The position numbers were made by a program, and so were the translations under genes. The notes below the pieces were generated by a model, which did no database searches, was not told where the DNA came from, and was given only the letters and a program-made list of their open reading frames with translations. DNA of 64,000 nucleotides from Salinibacterium sp. ZJ70 (GTDB lineage: Bacteria; Actinomycetota; Actinomycetes; Actinomycetales; Microbacteriaceae), in contig NZ_CP061770.1 in NCBI RefSeq assembly GCF_011751865.2, positions 2,480,001-2,544,000 of the forward strand, in the 5' to 3' direction. Shown one piece after another: positions 33,457 through 42,170 of the stretch. Position 1 is the first letter of the stretch. Every line of letters starts with the position of its first letter.

Positions 33457-34110
33457 CTAGAGCAGGCGGCGCTCCAGCGCCCAGGCGGTGAGCTCATGGC
33501 GCGACGACAGCTGGAGCTTGCGCAGCACGCTCGACACGTGCGTCTCGACCGTCTTGATCGAGATGAAGAGCGCGGATGCGACCTCCTTGTAGGCGTAGCC
33601 GCGCGCGATGAGCCGCATCACCTCCTGCTCGCGGGCCGAGAGCCGGTCGAGCTCGTCATCCGTCGCGGCGACAGCGGGCGCACCCGCCGCGGTGCCGAAC
33701 GCGTCGAGCACGAACCCCGCGAGCCGCGGCGAGAACACCGCATCGCCCGCCGCGACGGTGCCGACCGCCGCCGCAACCTCCGCGCCGCTCGTCGCCTTCG
33801 TGATGTAGCCGCGGGCCCCCGCCCGGATGACGCCCACGACGTCCTCCGCGGAGTCCGACACCGACAGCGCGAGAAACCGCACCTCGGCGAGCAGGTCGGC
33901 GCATCGGCGCACGACCTCCGCTCCCCCGCCGCCCGCGCCACCCGGCAGGTGCACATCGAGCAGCACGACCTCAGGTCGCAGCTCGGCGATCGCGCGCACC
34001 GCCGCGTCGACGTCGCCCGCCTCGGCGACCACCTCGACGGCGTCGCCGAGATCCGTGCGCAGACCGGTGCGGAAGATCGAATGGTCGTCGACGATGATCA
34101 CGCGCGTCAC
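33457..34110 (-). CDS. NarL/LuxR-family response regulator
   Basis: A 217-residue regulator: receiver domain with DDH (8-10) and phosphoacceptor Asp52 in VVLLDVHLPGG, Thr/Lys switch (ALSVSD, YITKATSG), and a C-terminal LuxR helix-turn-helix with LSAREQEVMRLIARGYAYKEVA and SIKTVETHVSSVLRKL. The GTG start overlaps the kinase stop in GTGA. It pairs with the upstream sensor. Confidence 0.94.
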   Translation of the reverse strand: MTRVIIVDDHSIFRTGLRTDLGDAVEVVAEAGDVDAAVRAIAELRPEVVLLDVHLPGGAGGGGAEVVRRCADLLAEVRFLALSVSDSAEDVVGVIRAGARGYITKATSGAEVAAAVGTVAAGDAVFSPRLAGFVLDAFGTAAGAPAVAATDDELDRLSAREQEVMRLIARGYAYKEVASALFISIKTVETHVSSVLRKLQLSSRHELTAWALERRLL

Positions 34111-35351
34111 GAGATGGCTCCGTTCCCCACCGCACGTCGCGGCAGTCTCAGCTGGACCTCGGTGCCCGCCGCGCTCGATGCGACGCTCGCAGCGCCACCC
34201 GCCCGCGTCATGCGCCCGACGATCGACTCACGGATGCCGAGTCGCCCATCCGGAACGGCATCCGGATCGAACCCCGCCCCGCGGTCGCGGATGAACAGCT
34301 CCACCGCATCCGGCCGCGCCTCTGCGTACACGGTGACGTCGCCGCCCGCGTGCCGCGCCGCGTTCACGAGCGCCTCGCGTGCGGCCCCCGCGAGCGCCGC
34401 CGACTCGACGGCGGCGACATCCCCCACCGTCACCACCTCGATGCGCACGGCGTACTCGAGCTCGAGCTCCGCCGCCATCGTGCGCAGCTCGGTGGCGAGG
34501 TCACCCGCGAACGGGTCGGTGCCCGCGAAGAGCCAGTCGCGCAGCTCGCGCTCCTGGGCGCGCGCAATGCGGGCCACCTCGGATCCGGCGCCAGCGCGGT
34601 TCTGGATGATCGCGAGCGTCTGCAGCACCGAGTCGTGCAGGTGCGCGGCGATCTCGGCGCGCTGCTCGTCGCGGGCGTGCGTCGCGCGCTCGGCGCTGCG
34701 GGCATTGATGCGATCGATCACGAACGGCACCACGAACGAGAGCGCGCCGAGCAGGACCACGACGACCGAGAAGACCGCGATGACCGGCCGCCCGGCGCTG
34801 ATCGAGAACGGCAGAAGGGCGGCACCCAGCAGGATCATGAATCCCGCGGCCAGGGCGCGGACGCGAGGGGCGTTGGCCGCGCGGGTGTGGTCCCGCGCAT
34901 CCACGGCCACGGTCCAGCCGATCGCCAGCGAAGCGAGCACCGCCGCCTCGATCGCACCGGGCGGCATCTGCATCGGCCACGTCGTCGTGAGCACGAGCGC
35001 GAGTGCGCACACCGCCGCTGCCACGAGCAGCAGCGAGGCGACAGGCAGGCGACGCGCGCGCGGCGCATCCGAGGTTCCCTCTTCGCGCGGCACGAACACC
35101 CAGAGCCACGCGTAGAGCAGGCTCGGCGCCACGGCGAGCGCGACGAGCACCGCCATCGCCGGATACATCGTCGTGGCGAAGGCCGCGAGTCCGGCGAACA
35201 GCGCGCTGCCGGCGAAGATCCATCGCACACCGACGGTCGGCATGCGCAGGTGCCTCGCGAGCGCGACGCTCACTCCCGCGAGCGCAACGGCGCGCGGCCG
35301 CACCAGAGGGGTGCGCCTCACCGCGAACGGAGGCATCGCCCGGGAGGTCAT
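34107..35351 (-). CDS. Sensor histidine kinase with PspC-like N-terminus (NarL partner type)
   Basis: A 414-residue kinase. The N-terminal region (LAGVSVALARHLRMPTVGVRW) resembles a degenerate PspC domain, followed by several membrane helices up to about residue 215. The HisKA_3-type dimerisation helix has EIAAHLHDSVLQTLAIIQNRAG with the phosphorylated His, and the HATPase has NAARHAGGDVTVYAE and DRGAGFDPDAVPDGRLGIRESI. This build (PspC plus HisKA_3) is common in actinobacterial envelope-stress systems. ATG at 35351 chosen over a longer Arg/Cys-rich frame. It is divergent from a PspC protein gene, suggesting shared control. Confidence 0.9.
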   Translation of the reverse strand: MTSRAMPPFAVRRTPLVRPRAVALAGVSVALARHLRMPTVGVRWIFAGSALFAGLAAFATTMYPAMAVLVALAVAPSLLYAWLWVFVPREEGTSDAPRARRLPVASLLLVAAAVCALALVLTTTWPMQMPPGAIEAAVLASLAIGWTVAVDARDHTRAANAPRVRALAAGFMILLGAALLPFSISAGRPVIAVFSVVVVLLGALSFVVPFVIDRINARSAERATHARDEQRAEIAAHLHDSVLQTLAIIQNRAGAGSEVARIARAQERELRDWLFAGTDPFAGDLATELRTMAAELELEYAVRIEVVTVGDVAAVESAALAGAAREALVNAARHAGGDVTVYAEARPDAVELFIRDRGAGFDPDAVPDGRLGIRESIVGRMTRAGGAASVASSAAGTEVQLRLPRRAVGNGAIS

Positions 35352-35454
35352 GCGACGATCCAAGCACGGCGGATGCCCCCGCACGCCGCACATCAGGGGA
35401 CGATCAGGGGTTCACCCCATAGAGGCGCGCCGCCGCCCACGCCACGATCGGAGC

Positions 35455-37155
35455 ATGACCCCACGTTCCGCCGCATCCGAGGCCCCCGCCGACGAAGACC
35501 AGACACCGCCCGTCGACCCCCCTGCGGCCGGGACCGCGGCCCCCGAGACCTCGAGTTCCGAGACGGCCTTCTTCGCCTGGATCCGCGGGCTCGGTCTCGA
35601 GCGCCGCACGGGATGGCTCGGCGGCGTGTGCGCGGGCGTGGCCGATCGGGTCGGTCTCGACCCGATCCTCGTGCGCGGCATCGTGGTCGTGCTGGCTGTG
35701 ATCGGCGCACCTGTTGTGCTGCTGTACGCGATCGCCTGGGCGCTTCTGCCGGACGAGAACGGCGTCATCCACGTGCAGGAGCTGCTGCGGGGCACCGTGA
35801 CGCGCGCGCTTCCCGGGATCGTCGCCCTGTTCCTGCTGTCGTTCCTGCCCGTCACTCAGGGGTTCTGGCATGTCGGCGCTCTCTACTTCGACGACATCGG
35901 ATGGGGCGGCGCGATCGCTCGAGCGGCATGGACCGGCGTGGTGCTGATCGCCGCGATCGTGCTCGTCGTGTGGCTCGCGCGGCGGGCCTCCGGCGAGCCC
36001 GTGCAGGTGCCGGCGACCACCGACGACCGACCGGAGACGGTGCCTGCGGCACCCGCGGCTGCGGTCCCCGGCGCCGGCACCGCAGCCCTCGCCGATGCGG
36101 CCGCGCCCCGCGCGATCGTGCCCGACCCGGGCGCCGAACCGCCACGTCCCGTCGATGCCTCCGACGAGGAGCTCGCCGAATGGAAGCGCCAGCAGGAGGA
36201 GTGGAAGCGGCAGCGTGCCGAATGGGCCGCGGAGCAGCGCCGCACCGAACGCGAGCGCCGCCAGGCCGAGGCGCACGAGCGCGCCGTCGAAGCCGCGGAT
36301 GCCTCGCGCGAGCGGGCGCGCATCCGACGGCTGACGAATCCGCGTGCGGGAGCCGGGGTCGTGTTCCTGGTGCTCGGAGTCGGTGTCGTGGCCGCCGCGG
36401 TCGCGACCCTCCTCGGGAGCCAGACGCGCGGACTCGCCGGCACCGCAAGCGCCGCGTGGATCATCGGCGCGGCGACCCTCGTCGGCGTGTTGGGGCTCGG
36501 CACCGTCATCGTGGCGCTCTGCCGCCGCCGCAGCGGGGGGCTCGCGTTCTTCTCGACGATCGCCGTGCTTCTGCTCGCGTTCACGGTGGTCGTGCCGAGC
36601 GACCGGCAGCTGCTGCTGGGCGGGGGGAGCAGCCTCGACAATCCCGGTCGGTACGCCCAGTTCAACGGCAGCACCCACGTGTTCGTCGAGGATCTTGGTG
36701 GTGCCGCTCGCGTCATCGACCTCTGGCAGTTCAGTGGCGGCATCGGCATCGAACTCGATGAGGGCGCCACCGTGCGCATCGACGCCACCAGCGACTCCGG
36801 CCATCTCAGCCTGATCCTCGAAGAGTGGTTCGACGACGAGTCGTACCAGTACTCGTTCTTCGGCGATGGTGACGGACGCGCGTCCGTCACCATCGGCGAG
36901 GGCGATCCGGATGTGATCCTCAAGCTCTGGACGCGTCACGCTGGCATTCAGGTCTACCCCCACCTCACAGCGAGCAGCGCGCTCCCTGTCGATCCCGCAC
37001 CGGGGCACGTGGATCGTCACTCGTGGGACGGGGACAGCCTCAAGCCGCTCCTTCCGGGCGAGGATGTCGCATCCGAGAATCAGGCCTCCCCGCCCCAGCC
37101 CGCGCCCCAGCCCGCGCCCGAATCAACCGAATCCGCCGAAGGAGTCGCCCCGTGA
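35455..37155 (+). CDS. PspC-domain membrane protein
   Basis: A 566-residue protein. A Pro/Glu-rich start is followed by a PspC domain (LGGVCAGVADRVGLDPILVRGIVVVLAVIG), more helices, a charged linker of about 70 residues rich in Glu, Arg and Trp (EWKRQQEEWKRQRAEW) likely to be coiled coil, three further helices (about 340-425) and a C-terminal beta-rich domain resembling the LiaF/YvqF-type adhesin-like fold. ATG at 35455. Divergent from the PspC-containing kinase; probably the sensor/output partner in an envelope-stress module. Confidence 0.85.
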   Translation: MTPRSAASEAPADEDQTPPVDPPAAGTAAPETSSSETAFFAWIRGLGLERRTGWLGGVCAGVADRVGLDPILVRGIVVVLAVIGAPVVLLYAIAWALLPDENGVIHVQELLRGTVTRALPGIVALFLLSFLPVTQGFWHVGALYFDDIGWGGAIARAAWTGVVLIAAIVLVVWLARRASGEPVQVPATTDDRPETVPAAPAAAVPGAGTAALADAAAPRAIVPDPGAEPPRPVDASDEELAEWKRQQEEWKRQRAEWAAEQRRTERERRQAEAHERAVEAADASRERARIRRLTNPRAGAGVVFLVLGVGVVAAAVATLLGSQTRGLAGTASAAWIIGAATLVGVLGLGTVIVALCRRRSGGLAFFSTIAVLLLAFTVVVPSDRQLLLGGGSSLDNPGRYAQFNGSTHVFVEDLGGAARVIDLWQFSGGIGIELDEGATVRIDATSDSGHLSLILEEWFDDESYQYSFFGDGDGRASVTIGEGDPDVILKLWTRHAGIQVYPHLTASSALPVDPAPGHVDRHSWDGDSLKPLLPGEDVASENQASPPQPAPQPAPESTESAEGVAP

Positions 37156-37484
37156 GCGAGACCGCCACCACCGAGGTCCTTGAGGATGGCAGCGCCGCGC
37201 CCGACGCGCAGGCAGCGCCCGCGCCCGCCGCATCCGCCCCGCTCCCCCGCCCTCGCATCCGTGTCGGCGCGCTGCTCTGGGGCCTCGTTCTCACGGGCCT
37301 CGGTGCGTGGGTGCTCTGGACGGCAGCCGACCGCACCCGTCGCGAGGCGGCGCGCGAGGCCGTGCTGACCGCGACCCCACTCGAGTGGACGGTCGCGGTC
37401 GCGATCGCTGTCGGCTCCGTGATCGTGCTGGTCTCGTTCGCGGCCGTCCTCCGCCGCCTGCAGCGCCCGCGCCCCCGCGACTGA
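37152..37484 (+). CDS. Small two-helix membrane protein
   Basis: A 110-residue protein with a Pro/Ala-rich start, two transmembrane helices (VGALLWGLVLTGLGAWVLW and VAVAIAVGSVIVLVSFAAVL) and a basic tail. The GTG overlaps the stop of the PspC gene (GTGA), so it is translated with it and probably belongs to the same envelope-stress unit. No named family is recognised. Confidence 0.8.
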   Translation: MSETATTEVLEDGSAAPDAQAAPAPAASAPLPRPRIRVGALLWGLVLTGLGAWVLWTAADRTRREAAREAVLTATPLEWTVAVAIAVGSVIVLVSFAAVLRRLQRPRPRD

Positions 37485-37520
37485 GCCCTCCTCGCCGCCC
37501 CGCCGCCGACTCCGAAGCCC

Positions 37521-37575
37521 GAGGGGTCGCAAATGACCATCGACACGCCGACAGAACGGTCAATTGCGACCCCTC
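37521..37575 (+). repeat. 55-bp palindromic repeat, family A copy 3
   Basis: Arms GAGGGGTCGCAAATGACC and CGGTCAATTGCGACCCCTC (the latter 19 bases) with core CGACACGCCG. Same length and orientation as copies 2 and 4. Confidence 0.9.
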
Positions 37576-37717
37576 CCCTGAGGCAGCGCCGGGCACCTCG
37601 GCCGACGCCCCAGCCCCCACGCTGGCTGCACACTGCGGCCACCATCCACCGAACGGTGGAGGCCGAGGCAGTCGAGTGGATGTAGTGCGGGCCCCCGCGA
37701 CGCCCCACCATAGAGAT

Positions 37718-38602
37718 ATGACCCACGAGAACGTCGTCGAAGTGCGGGATCTCCGCAAGCGATACAAGGGCGGCTTCGAAGCCGTCCGCGGCATCGACTT
37801 CGACATCCGCCGCGGCGAGACCTTCGCCCTGCTCGGCCCGAACGGCGCTGGCAAGTCCACCACGATCGAGATCCTGGAGGGCTACCGCGACCGCACCGGC
37901 GGCACCGTGAGCGTGCTCGGGGTCGACCCGCAGCACGGCGGACTCCCCTGGAAGGCGAAGCTCGGGATCGTGCTCCAGGGCTCGGGCGAGTCGGGCACCG
38001 CGACGGTGCGCGAGGCGCTGCGCCAGGCGGCGGGCATGTACCCGAACTCGCGCGACGTGGAGCAGGTGATCGCCGCCGTCGGGCTCGAGTCGAAGGCGTC
38101 CACCCGCATCTCGAAGCTCTCGGGAGGCCAGCAGCGCCGTGTGGATGTGGCGCTCGGCATCATCGGACGCCCCGAGCTGCTGTTCCTCGACGAGCCGACC
38201 ACCGGATTCGACCCCGCGGCACGACGCCAGTTCTGGGACCTCATCCGCTCCCTCTCGGATGAGGGCACGAGCATCCTGCTCACCACCCACTACCTCGACG
38301 AGGCCGCTCAGCTCTCGGATCGGGCGGGCATCATCGCGGGTGGCGAACTGGTGGCGATCGGCGCGATCGACGAGATCGGCGGCGCGGAGGCGCGCATTCC
38401 GATCGTGCGGTGGATCGAGGACGGCGCGGTGCGGGAGGTCCGCACGGCAGAGCCCGGCGCGTTCGTCGCACGCCTCGCCGCCACGGGCGAACCGGAACGG
38501 CTCGAGGTCATCCGCCCGAGCCTCGAGGACATCTACCTGGGGCTCGTCGGCGTGACGGCGACCGTGCCCTCGGCCCCCGCTCTCGAAGGGAGCCCCGAAT
38601 GA
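37718..38602 (+). CDS. ABC-2 type exporter ATP-binding protein (DrrA-like)
   Basis: A 294-residue ATPase: Walker A GPNGAGKSTT, Q-loop VLQGSG, signature LSGGQQRR, Walker B LLFLDEPTTGFD, switch His in TTHYLDEA, and a short C-terminal extension. The features are of the DrrA/CcmA group that powers drug or lipid export with an ABC-2 membrane subunit. TAGAGAT precedes the ATG weakly. Its end overlaps the permease gene by four bases. Confidence 0.92.
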   Translation: MTHENVVEVRDLRKRYKGGFEAVRGIDFDIRRGETFALLGPNGAGKSTTIEILEGYRDRTGGTVSVLGVDPQHGGLPWKAKLGIVLQGSGESGTATVREALRQAAGMYPNSRDVEQVIAAVGLESKASTRISKLSGGQQRRVDVALGIIGRPELLFLDEPTTGFDPAARRQFWDLIRSLSDEGTSILLTTHYLDEAAQLSDRAGIIAGGELVAIGAIDEIGGAEARIPIVRWIEDGAVREVRTAEPGAFVARLAATGEPERLEVIRPSLEDIYLGLVGVTATVPSAPALEGSPE

Positions 38603-39453
38603 GCACCACCGCACCCGCGCGCACCGCCGCGCCCAGCTTCGGCCCGATGCGCACCATCCGACTCGGCATCGCGCGCGCCGGCTACGAGATCCGCGCGTAC
38701 TTCCGCCAGGGCGACACCGTGTTCTTCACGTTCCTGTTCCCGGTCGTGATGCTCACGATCTTCTCGGTCGCGTTCAGCGAGGGCGAGTTCGGGCGCACCC
38801 CTGACGGCGAGCCCCTCACCGCGGCCGCGTACTACCTGCCGGCGATGCTGGCGGCGGGCGTGCTGCTCTCGGGACTGCAGAACATGGCGGTCGACATCGC
38901 CATGGAGCGCAGCGACGGCACCCTGAAGCGTCTCGCGGGCAGCCCGCTGTCGCCCGTCAGCTACTTCATCGGCAAGATCGGGCAGGTTCTCGTCACCGCG
39001 GTGCTGCAGGCTGCGGTGCTCATCGCGGTCGCCGCACTCGTGTTCGACGTCGCGCTGCCGACGGATGCGGATGCCTGGCTCACCTTCGCGTGGGTGTTCC
39101 TGGTCGGAGTGACGACGTGCTCGATCCTCGGCATCGGCCTCTCCGGGCTGCCCCGCTCCGGCAAGTCGGCGAGCGCCGTCATCATCCCGGTGGTGCTCAT
39201 CCTGCAGTTCATCTCGGGTGTCTACATCCAGTTCTCGATGCTGCCCGAGTGGCTGCAGAACGTGGCGAACCTGTTCCCGCTCGCGTGGCTCGCACACGGG
39301 ATGCGCTCGGTGTTCCTGCCGGAGAGCTTCAAGGTGCTCGAGGCGGGCGAGGCCTGGAACCTCACCGATGTCGGCATCGTGTGCGGCGTGTGGCTCGTCG
39401 TCGGCCTCATCGTCACCCGTCTGACGTTCCGCTGGATCCGCAAAGATGGGTAG
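38599..39453 (+). CDS. ABC-2 type exporter permease
   Basis: A 284-residue membrane protein with six hydrophobic segments of the ABC-2 family (YFRQGDTVFFTFLFPVVMLTIFS in the first helix; LPEWLQNVANLFPLAWLAHGMR near the end, quoted in part, is the conserved P-x-W-x-N-x-x-P-L signature). It partners the overlapping ATPase. In related operons a histidine kinase and LuxR regulator follow immediately; here only a regulator remnant is left. Confidence 0.9.
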   Translation: MSTTAPARTAAPSFGPMRTIRLGIARAGYEIRAYFRQGDTVFFTFLFPVVMLTIFSVAFSEGEFGRTPDGEPLTAAAYYLPAMLAAGVLLSGLQNMAVDIAMERSDGTLKRLAGSPLSPVSYFIGKIGQVLVTAVLQAAVLIAVAALVFDVALPTDADAWLTFAWVFLVGVTTCSILGIGLSGLPRSGKSASAVIIPVVLILQFISGVYIQFSMLPEWLQNVANLFPLAWLAHGMRSVFLPESFKVLEAGEAWNLTDVGIVCGVWLVVGLIVTRLTFRWIRKDG

Positions 39454-39660
39454 ATGATCGGGTCGCGCTGGTGGTCGGCGGTCGTCGCCGTCGCCGGCGC
39501 TCGTCGTCATGGACCTGCGGATGCCGGGCATCGACGGCGACGAGGCGACGGCCCGCATCCTCGCCGCGCACCCGGATGTGCGGTTGCTGGTCCTCACGAC
39601 CTACGAGACGGATGACGCGACCCCGGCCACGCACCCCGCCGCTCGCATGCGTCCCGGTCA
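39454..39660 (+). pseudogene. Remnant of a two-component regulator following the ABC-2 exporter
   Basis: Right after the permease stop comes a short ATG frame (MIGSRWWSAVVAV) that soon leaves frame, then from about 39508 a piece of a NarL-type receiver domain: VVMDLRMPGIDGDEATARI, HPDVRLLVLTTYETDDA. The piece covers only the phosphoacceptor region (the Asp in MDLRMPG) and the Thr switch, with no acidic pair before it and no DNA-binding domain after it. It reads as a large internal deletion that joined the start of a kinase gene to the middle of its regulator gene. Family A copy 4 lies just beyond. Confidence 0.7.
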
Positions 39661-39673
39661 CTCCCGGTCTGGG

Positions 39674-39728
39674 GAGGGGTCGCAATTGACCGCCGACACG
39701 CCGCGGGAACCGTCATGTGCGACCCCTC
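39674..39728 (+). repeat. 55-bp palindromic repeat, family A copy 4
   Basis: Arms GAGGGGTCGCAATTGACC and CCGTCATGTGCGACCCCTC (19 bases) around core CGACACGCCG. Lies between the regulator remnant and the convergent ribokinase gene. Confidence 0.9.
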
Positions 39729-39769
39729 ACCCCGGGGAAGTCGGGGACCCACCGCGAGGGGGCGGTGGG

Positions 39770-40657
39770 TCAGAGAAGCGGCGCGACCTCCGCCCAGGTG
39801 GGCATCGAGGTGGATGCGCCGGCGCGCGTCGTGGCGATCGCGGCGGCGACGGATGCGGCGCGCAGCGCGTCGACCTCCGCGTCCCCCGCGGCGAGACGCG
39901 CCACGAACACACCCGTGAAGGTGTCGCCCGCACCGGTGGTGTCGACGGGCTCGACGGGGTGCACGGGCACCTCGGCGACGATCTGGCCGCCGCGGGCGAC
40001 GAGCGCCCCACGGGATCCGCGCGTCACGACGACCGTGCCGACGGCACGGCTGAGCGCGAGCGCGGCCTCGGTCTCATCCGAGACGCCCGCGAGCTCGCGC
40101 GCTTCGCCCGCATTCGGCACGAGGATATCGACGTTCGCAAGGAACCCCTCCGGCAGCGGCATGACGGGAGCCGGGGTCACCACGGTCGTCACACCGTGCG
40201 AGCGTGCGTACGCGATCGCCTCGGCGATGAGCGGCATCGGGCGCTCGAACTGCACCACGAGATAGCCGGCGGACGCGATGAGCGCCTTCGCGGCGTCGTC
40301 GAGCGGCAGCGCGACGCCATTCGCGTCCGGGACGACGACGATCGCGTTCTCGCCGCCGTCGAGCACCGAGATGTGGGCGGTGCCGGATGCCACGTCGACC
40401 TCCGCGAGCCCCGCCACGTCGATTCCCGCATCCGCGAGCACGCGACGCAGCTCCCCTCCGAACGCGTCGCGTCCAACGGCCCCGAGGAAGGCGACGTCGC
40501 CGCCGGCGCGCGCAGCGGCGACGGCCTGGTTGAGGCCCTTGCCGCCCGCGATGGTCGAGAACGTGCTGCCGAACATCGTCTCGCCAGGTTCGGGCAGCCG
40601 CGGCTGCCGCACGACGAGATCCATGTTGGCGCTGCCGAGCACGACGATGCGGCTCAC
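39770..40657 (-). CDS. rbsK: Ribokinase
   Basis: A 295-residue PfkB-family sugar kinase. Motifs: GSANMDLVVRQPRLPEPGETM at the start, GGKGLNQAVAAARAGG (family signature 1), and DTTGAGDTFTGVF with the catalytic Asp (signature 2). It phosphorylates ribose, or deoxyribose, at O5. The GTG overlaps the murB stop by four bases, so it is coupled to murB although their functions are unrelated. Confidence 0.92.
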   Translation of the reverse strand: MSRIVVLGSANMDLVVRQPRLPEPGETMFGSTFSTIAGGKGLNQAVAAARAGGDVAFLGAVGRDAFGGELRRVLADAGIDVAGLAEVDVASGTAHISVLDGGENAIVVVPDANGVALPLDDAAKALIASAGYLVVQFERPMPLIAEAIAYARSHGVTTVVTPAPVMPLPEGFLANVDILVPNAGEARELAGVSDETEAALALSRAVGTVVVTRGSRGALVARGGQIVAEVPVHPVEPVDTTGAGDTFTGVFVARLAAGDAEVDALRAASVAAAIATTRAGASTSMPTWAEVAPLL

Positions 40658-41751
40658 AGCTCCGCCCCCACGAAGACGGGTTCGGGATGCAGCACCACGC
40701 CGAACTGCGACAGCACGCGCGTCTGCACGTAGTTCGCGAGTTGCGTGATCTCAGCGGCGGTCGCGCCACCCCGGTTGGTGATGGCGAGCGTGTGCTTGGT
40801 GGAGATGCCGGCCCGCGATCCGGGCAGCTGGTAGCCGCGCGGGATGCCGGAGCGTTCGATGAGCCAGGCTGCCGAGAGCTTCACCTGGTACTCGCGCGAC
40901 GGCATCGGCGGAACGTACTCGCCGGGAGCGAGCAGGCGGTCGCCCTCCTCGGGCTCCACGGGGTAGCGGGGGGCGTCGGCGGGCAGCGCGCGCGCGAAGC
41001 TCTCGGAGACGATCGGGTTGGTGAAGAAGGATCCGGCGCTCACCGAGTCGGGGTCGTTCGGATCGAGCACCATCCCCTTGGAGGCGCGGAGCGCGAGCAC
41101 GGCGGCGCGCAGATCGGCGACCGGCACGCGGGAGCCGAGTTCGACGCCGAGCGCGGAGGCGAGCTGCGCGTACGCGACAGGGGCCGACCATCCGCCGGCG
41201 TCGAGGTCGAGCTCGATCGCGAGCACGACGCCGGCACGGCCGCGCTTGAGGGCGCTCGTGCGGTAGCCGAGACCCAGGTCGCGGGCGTCGATACGCTGCA
41301 CCTCGCCCGTCTCGTAGTCGAGGAACTCGATGCCGACGAGCCGCTCGCCGACCTCCTGGCCGTAGGCTCCGATGTTCTGCACGGGCGCCGCACCCACGGT
41401 TCCCGGAATCCCGGAGAGCGCTTCGATGCCGCTCAGCCCCGCTTCGACAGTCGCCGCGACGAGCGCATCCCAGTTCTCGCCCGCTTCGGCGCGCACGCGC
41501 GCGTGCTGTCCGTCGAGGTCCATCTGGATGTCGATGCCGCGCGTGGCGACCCGGATGACGGTGCCGTCGATCCCCTCATCGGCGATGACGACGTTGGAGC
41601 CGCCGCCGAGCAGGAACCACTCGTCGCCCGTCTCCCACACGTCGAGCGCCGTCTGGACGAGCTCGTCGCGGGTGGCAGGTTCGAGCAGCTCGCGCGCCGG
41701 ACCGCCGACGCGAAGGGTGGTGTAACCGGCGAGGTCGGTCACAGGCCTCAC
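40654..41751 (-). CDS. murB: UDP-N-acetylenolpyruvoylglucosamine reductase
   Basis: A 365-residue MurB of the long actinobacterial (type I-like) class. FAD-binding motifs are TTLRVGGPA near the start and GIPGTVGAAPVQNIGAYGQEV; the proton-donating serine lies in SAGSFFTNP and the final Glu in the C-terminal region. It reduces UDP-GlcNAc-enolpyruvate to UDP-MurNAc for peptidoglycan. Its upstream neighbour is the MaoC-like dehydratase gene (stop overlap of four bases), so four genes from 42613 to 39770 look like one operon. Confidence 0.95.
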   Translation of the reverse strand: MRPVTDLAGYTTLRVGGPARELLEPATRDELVQTALDVWETGDEWFLLGGGSNVVIADEGIDGTVIRVATRGIDIQMDLDGQHARVRAEAGENWDALVAATVEAGLSGIEALSGIPGTVGAAPVQNIGAYGQEVGERLVGIEFLDYETGEVQRIDARDLGLGYRTSALKRGRAGVVLAIELDLDAGGWSAPVAYAQLASALGVELGSRVPVADLRAAVLALRASKGMVLDPNDPDSVSAGSFFTNPIVSESFARALPADAPRYPVEPEEGDRLLAPGEYVPPMPSREYQVKLSAAWLIERSGIPRGYQLPGSRAGISTKHTLAITNRGGATAAEITQLANYVQTRVLSQFGVVLHPEPVFVGAEL

Positions 41752-42170
41752 GCGTCCAGCCGGACGACCGCCTGGGCCTTGCCGAGAACGGTCTCGTCAT
41801 TGAACGTGACAGTCAGATCGATGCGCGCCGCGGCCTCGTCGATGCGGCCGACCTTGGCGACGATCGTGACATCCGCGCCGCTCTCGGGATCGACGAGGAC
41901 GGGCCGCGTGAAGCGCACCTGGTAGTCGACGATGCGCCCGGGGTCGCCCGCCCAGTCCACGACGGGCTGCACGGCGAAGCCCATCGTGAGCATGCCGTGC
42001 GCGAGCACGCCCGGCAGGCCGACGGAGGCGGCGACGTCGTCGCGGTAGTGGATGGGGTTGAAGTCGCCGGATGCCCCCGCGTAGCGCACGAGGCTGTCGC
42101 GGGTGAGATGCACGGTGCGCTCGGCGACGATGTCGCCGACGGTGAGGCTCGAGAGGGTGGGCGTGCTCAT
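41748..42170 (-). CDS. MaoC-like dehydratase (HadB-type subunit)
   Basis: A 140-residue hot-dog protein. The hydratase motif is YAGASGDFNPIHYRDDVAAS with catalytic Asp and His, followed by GLPGVLAHGMLTMGFAVQ. Together with the overlapping upstream FAS1-like subunit it forms the (R)-specific enoyl dehydratase pair HadAB known from mycobacteria, where the complex acts in fatty-acid or mycolate elongation. In a non-mycolate organism its substrate is unclear. The pair immediately upstream of murB is conserved in many actinobacteria. Confidence 0.92.
   Translation of the reverse strand: MSTPTLSSLTVGDIVAERTVHLTRDSLVRYAGASGDFNPIHYRDDVAASVGLPGVLAHGMLTMGFAVQPVVDWAGDPGRIVDYQVRFTRPVLVDPESGADVTIVAKVGRIDEAAARIDLTVTFNDETVLGKAQAVVRLDA

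Noticed and set aside
39508..39660. Receiver-domain piece considered as a functional single-domain regulator
   Set aside because: It lacks the N-terminal acidic pair, the Lys switch and any complete fold length.
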